Part shown: piece after piece, positions 61,980 to 64,000 of the stretch | Numbering within the stretch: position 1 is the first letter of the stretch | How the letters are laid out: every line of letters begins with the position of its first letter | NCBI RefSeq assembly: GCF_002024165.1 | Contig: NZ_MWQN01000003.1 | Coordinates: forward strand, 248,001 to 312,000 | Reading direction: 5' to 3' | Source: Embleya scabrispora | GTDB lineage: Bacteria; Actinomycetota; Actinomycetes; Streptomycetales; Streptomycetaceae | DNA length: 64,000 nt | Position numbers and translations under genes: made by a program | The notes under the pieces: generated by a model | Database searches by the model: none | What the model was told of the DNA's origin: nothing | Seen by the model: only the letters and a program-made list of their open reading frames with translations

Positions 61980-62780
61980 ATGCCGTACGAACTCAGCGCC
62001 GTCGTCGGGAGTTTCGACCTGCTCAGGAGCCGGACCATCGGGGTCGGGGAAGCAGTTGTCGCTCCGCTCCGACGGCGACTGGGGCTGGTGCCGGTCACCG
62101 AACGGCTCTTCGAGGAGCCGGCCGGGCCCACCGGTCGGGACGACGCCGGAACCGGTCGACCACGCACGGTGATGTCCACGGCTCTCGAGCGGACCTTGGG
62201 CCACTGGTCGCTGGGCGGGCCGATCGCCTGCGTGGAGGCGGACTTCCATGGAGGAGAGGGTTACCAGGTAGCCGCGGTGTGGCGGAACGGCGCGATGGTG
62301 TGGGGACCGGTCCATACCCGAGACTTCGATGGTCCACGGGAGGACTGGCCGATCAACGCCGCGCTCGCCCTGCTCGATGTCGCTCCGGGCGGCACCGAGG
62401 GCGCGGAGCACCGTGACCTGTTCCTGGACGTGGGGCTCGGTCGGGAGCAGGACATGCACGGTTGGCGGTCGGCCGGACGGGCCGCGCGATGGGCGGCGAC
62501 CTACGACCAGTGGTGTCGGGAGCAGTCGGCGGAGCACGAGAGAAAGGCGCGTGCCGCAGCGGAGTTCGAGAAATACCGGAGGCTTCCGAACGTTCCGGCG
62601 GCTCTGGACGGCACGGCGATCATGCGGCTTCTCGGCGCACCTCCGGGCCCACTGATCGGCGCGGCCACTCGCCATCTCCAGGATCTGCATCTCGAACACG
62701 GCCCGCTGTCACGGGAAGAGGCCGCGACCCGGCTGCGATCCTGGGCCGCGCAACAGGACACGCGACCGCGCGGCCGGTGA
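61980..62780 (+). CDS. Hypothetical two-part protein with a nucleotidyltransferase-like tail
   Basis: A 266-residue protein of unknown function. Residues 1-175 form a globular alpha/beta part (ELSAVVGSFDLLRSRTIGVG; GGEGYQVAAVWRNGAMVWGP). The C-terminal ~65 residues read LDGTAIMRLLGAPPGPLIGA, then HLEHGPLSREEAATRL. This is close to the terminal helical segment of CCA-adding/poly(A) polymerase-type nucleotidyltransferases, which occurs detached in some actinobacterial proteins. No catalytic nucleotidyltransferase motif is present. It follows the three-gene operon by 47 bp on the same strand. Confidence 0.7.
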   Translation: MPYELSAVVGSFDLLRSRTIGVGEAVVAPLRRRLGLVPVTERLFEEPAGPTGRDDAGTGRPRTVMSTALERTLGHWSLGGPIACVEADFHGGEGYQVAAVWRNGAMVWGPVHTRDFDGPREDWPINAALALLDVAPGGTEGAEHRDLFLDVGLGREQDMHGWRSAGRAARWAATYDQWCREQSAEHERKARAAAEFEKYRRLPNVPAALDGTAIMRLLGAPPGPLIGAATRHLQDLHLEHGPLSREEAATRLRSWAAQQDTRPRGR

Positions 62781-62955
62781 TCCGCCGCGGCACAGACCGT
62801 TCACCGACGAGCCGGGCGTCGCATCCGGAGGGCTGACCGGCGGCGAGGATCGCAGCGACACGACATCGCCCCCGATTGGGTCAATGTCACGATTCATAGG
62901 GTTTTGTCTGATGTGATCGTGGTGCGAGATTCGAGCACGAACCAAGGGAGAGATC

Positions 62956-63150
62956 ATGCGTATTCGTACTGTCGTCGCGGCCGTCGTCCTCACCGGGATC
63001 ACCGCGATCGTCGGGGCCGGCACCGCCCAGGCCGACGCCTTCGGCGGCCAAGAGTCCGCGAGCGTCGTCGCGTTCGGGGACAGCGATCACGGTCACGGCG
63101 AGTTCTTCCTGGTCGGCGACGCCGACCGCGCCTTCGGCTTCGCGGGCTAG
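62956..63150 (+). CDS. Small secreted peptide
   Basis: A 64-residue pre-protein: a Sec signal peptide (RIRTVVAAVVLTGITAIVGA) with cleavage after AQA at about residue 26. It leaves a mature ~38-residue acidic peptide rich in Gly, Phe, Asp and His (FGDSDHGHGEFFLVGDADR). The ATG at 62956 follows AAGGGAGAGATC, a strong ribosome binding site. TTGGGT (62876-62881) and TAGGGT (62897-62902) could serve as promoter elements. The function is unknown. It is too short and lacks the motifs of chaplins. Confidence 0.75.
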   Translation: MRIRTVVAAVVLTGITAIVGAGTAQADAFGGQESASVVAFGDSDHGHGEFFLVGDADRAFGFAG

Positions 63151-63174
63151 CCGAGCAACACTCCCGGGACGCCT

Positions 63175-63223
63175 CGGTCGCGGGCGGAGCAGGTCGGCAG
63201 GACACCGACACCGCCCGCGACCG
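63175..63223. terminator. Bidirectional hairpin terminator
   Basis: Perfect 13-bp arms CGGTCGCGGGCGG (63175-63187) and CCGCCCGCGACCG (63211-63223), with a nested 5-bp stem GTCGG/CCGAC (63193-63197, 63205-63209). It lies between the convergent secreted-peptide gene and the propeller gene. Confidence 0.85.
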
Positions 63224-63283
63224 GCGGAAGGCGGCTCGCCGCCGGGCCGGCGCATCCGTCGGCCGTCGGCGGGTGCGGTGGCC

Positions 63284-64000
63284 TCAACGCCATTCGATCA
63301 GGTAGCGGTTGGGCGATCCGGGCGGCAGGTCGACGACCTTGCGAGGGGTCGCTCCCGCAGCGAGGTCTTGTGTGTACAGCGATTGCCGATCGCCCTGTGT
63401 CGCGAGGAACGCGATGGAGGCGCCGTCGCGCGAGACCACCGGGTGATCGGGGCGGCGGTCGTTCGCCGGAAGCAGGTCACGCGTGGACGCGACGGCGGAG
63501 TAGTCGTCGGCGAAGGTCACCAGGGCCAGGTTGTCGGCGGTGCGACAGATCAACCGATGGTCGTCGAGCCACAGTTGCGGCCCGCACATCGGGGCGGGCT
63601 TGTCCCCGGGCAGATACGTCGTCCCCGGAACATTGCTCCGGTCGAAGGCACGCCAGGACGACTCGGGGGCCTGCGCGGGTTGCAGAAGGGTCTCGTTGAA
63701 GGTCGTGAACGCACCGTACGTCCCCGAAGGGTTGGCCGCAAAGCCGGACGAGCCGACGAGGGACGGCATCCAGTGGGTGTCCTTGGTCAGGACCAGACCG
63801 GAGCCCCGGTCCGGCCCGTGATCCGTGATGGGCGCCGCAGCCGTCAGCGGCCGCGACATCACCTTGTGGGCGACCGCGTCGGTGTACCAGAGGTCCCCGG
63901 TCCGGGGATGGATGACCGCATCGCCCTCCTTCGGCGTGCGGCCGAAGCCCTCTTCGGCGGGTGTGGGGCCGACCACCGCGCCGGTGATCAGGTTCACCGC
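63284..64000 (-). CDS. Partial beta-propeller protein (5' end beyond the window)
   Basis: The last ~238 residues of a larger protein. They show repeated four-strand blades typical of TolB/WD-like propellers: EGDAVIHPRTGDLWYTDAV, then PMCGPQLWLDDHRLICRTAD, and HPVVSRDGASIAFLATQGDR, ending NRYLIEWR. The frame is open to the window edge. A GTG at 63997 is unlikely to be the true start because it falls inside a blade. In streptomycetes such propellers are often extracellular halves of membrane proteins or Ser/Thr kinases, which cannot be checked here. Confidence 0.7.
   Translation of the reverse strand, partial: AVNLITGAVVGPTPAEEGFGRTPKEGDAVIHPRTGDLWYTDAVAHKVMSRPLTAAAPITDHGPDRGSGLVLTKDTHWMPSLVGSSGFAANPSGTYGAFTTFNETLLQPAQAPESSWRAFDRSNVPGTTYLPGDKPAPMCGPQLWLDDHRLICRTADNLALVTFADDYSAVASTRDLLPANDRRPDHPVVSRDGASIAFLATQGDRQSLYTQDLAAGATPRKVVDLPPGSPNRYLIEWR

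Noticed and set aside
62956-63150. Small secreted peptide considered as a RiPP precursor for the radical SAM enzyme
   Set aside because: It has a Sec signal peptide instead of a RiPP leader, its own promoter-like region, and no Cys-rich or repeated core. The enzyme lacks a SPASM or RRE domain.

Overview
The window is about 70% GC, has long overlapping open frames on both strands, many GTG and TTG starts, and gene families typical of streptomycetes: DUF6461, DUF2637, WYL regulators, a SpoIIE/STAS/HATPase anti-sigma network and paired secreted or lipoproteins. It comes from a filamentous actinomycete, Streptomyces or a close relative such as Kitasatospora or Embleya. The genus cannot be fixed from sequence alone. 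No rRNA, tRNA, CRISPR array or intact transposon was found. It reads as an accessory, specialised-metabolism-rich stretch of chromosome with several decaying genes.

Layout. 1-1007 has no supported gene. 1-6.3 kb: a classical Tn10-type TetR with paired tetO-like operators faces an MMPL exporter, followed by a two-component system whose response regulator carries a one-base frameshift. 6.5-20.7 kb: a TerD protein, DUF6461, an IS110 remnant, a WYL regulator/VOC pair, a decayed aldo-keto reductase, small proteins, a GT87 mannosyltransferase, a double ABM protein, a lipoprotein, a membrane beta-propeller and Sua5. 21-27.3 kb: an ABC-F resistance-type ATPase with a candidate leader peptide, then an amine-catabolism set (cupin, FAD oxidase, NCS1 permease) divergent from a TetR regulator across a perfect 20-bp palindrome. 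27.3-28.4 kb: a sigma-factor remnant and three copies of a ~110-170 bp repeat. 28.2-39.3 kb: a stress and partner-switching region with a STAS antagonist, a YegP-like protein, a PRC-barrel protein, a very large poly-HAMP hybrid kinase, an ANTAR-GAF-PAS-SpoIIE phosphatase, a carbonic anhydrase and an RsbW-like ATPase.

The most notable system is a compact lasso peptide cluster on the minus strand at about 44.0-47.4 kb. It has a precursor with a perfectly placed leader motif and a 16-residue core (GSAASGRADANSQFYW, predicted Gly1-Asp9 macrolactam), an asparagine-synthetase-like cyclase, and a single protein fusing the leader-binding (PqqD-like, B1) and protease (B2) domains. The three frames overlap by 4 bases at each junction. 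A 54-residue membrane peptide gene lies just downstream. The core is not one I recognise.

Two further possible metabolite modules follow. One is a glutamine-synthetase-like ligase, a DcsG-like ATP-grasp ligase and a diaminobutyrate-type aminotransferase (49.2-52.8 kb), next to a ROK regulator and a 53-bp concentric palindrome. The other is a tightly coupled radical SAM / PLP enzyme / methyltransferase operon (58.8-61.9 kb). The rest is housekeeping-like: an M14 carboxypeptidase, a RibD-type reductase, a BrkB-type membrane protein, small secreted proteins and a partial beta-propeller at the right edge.
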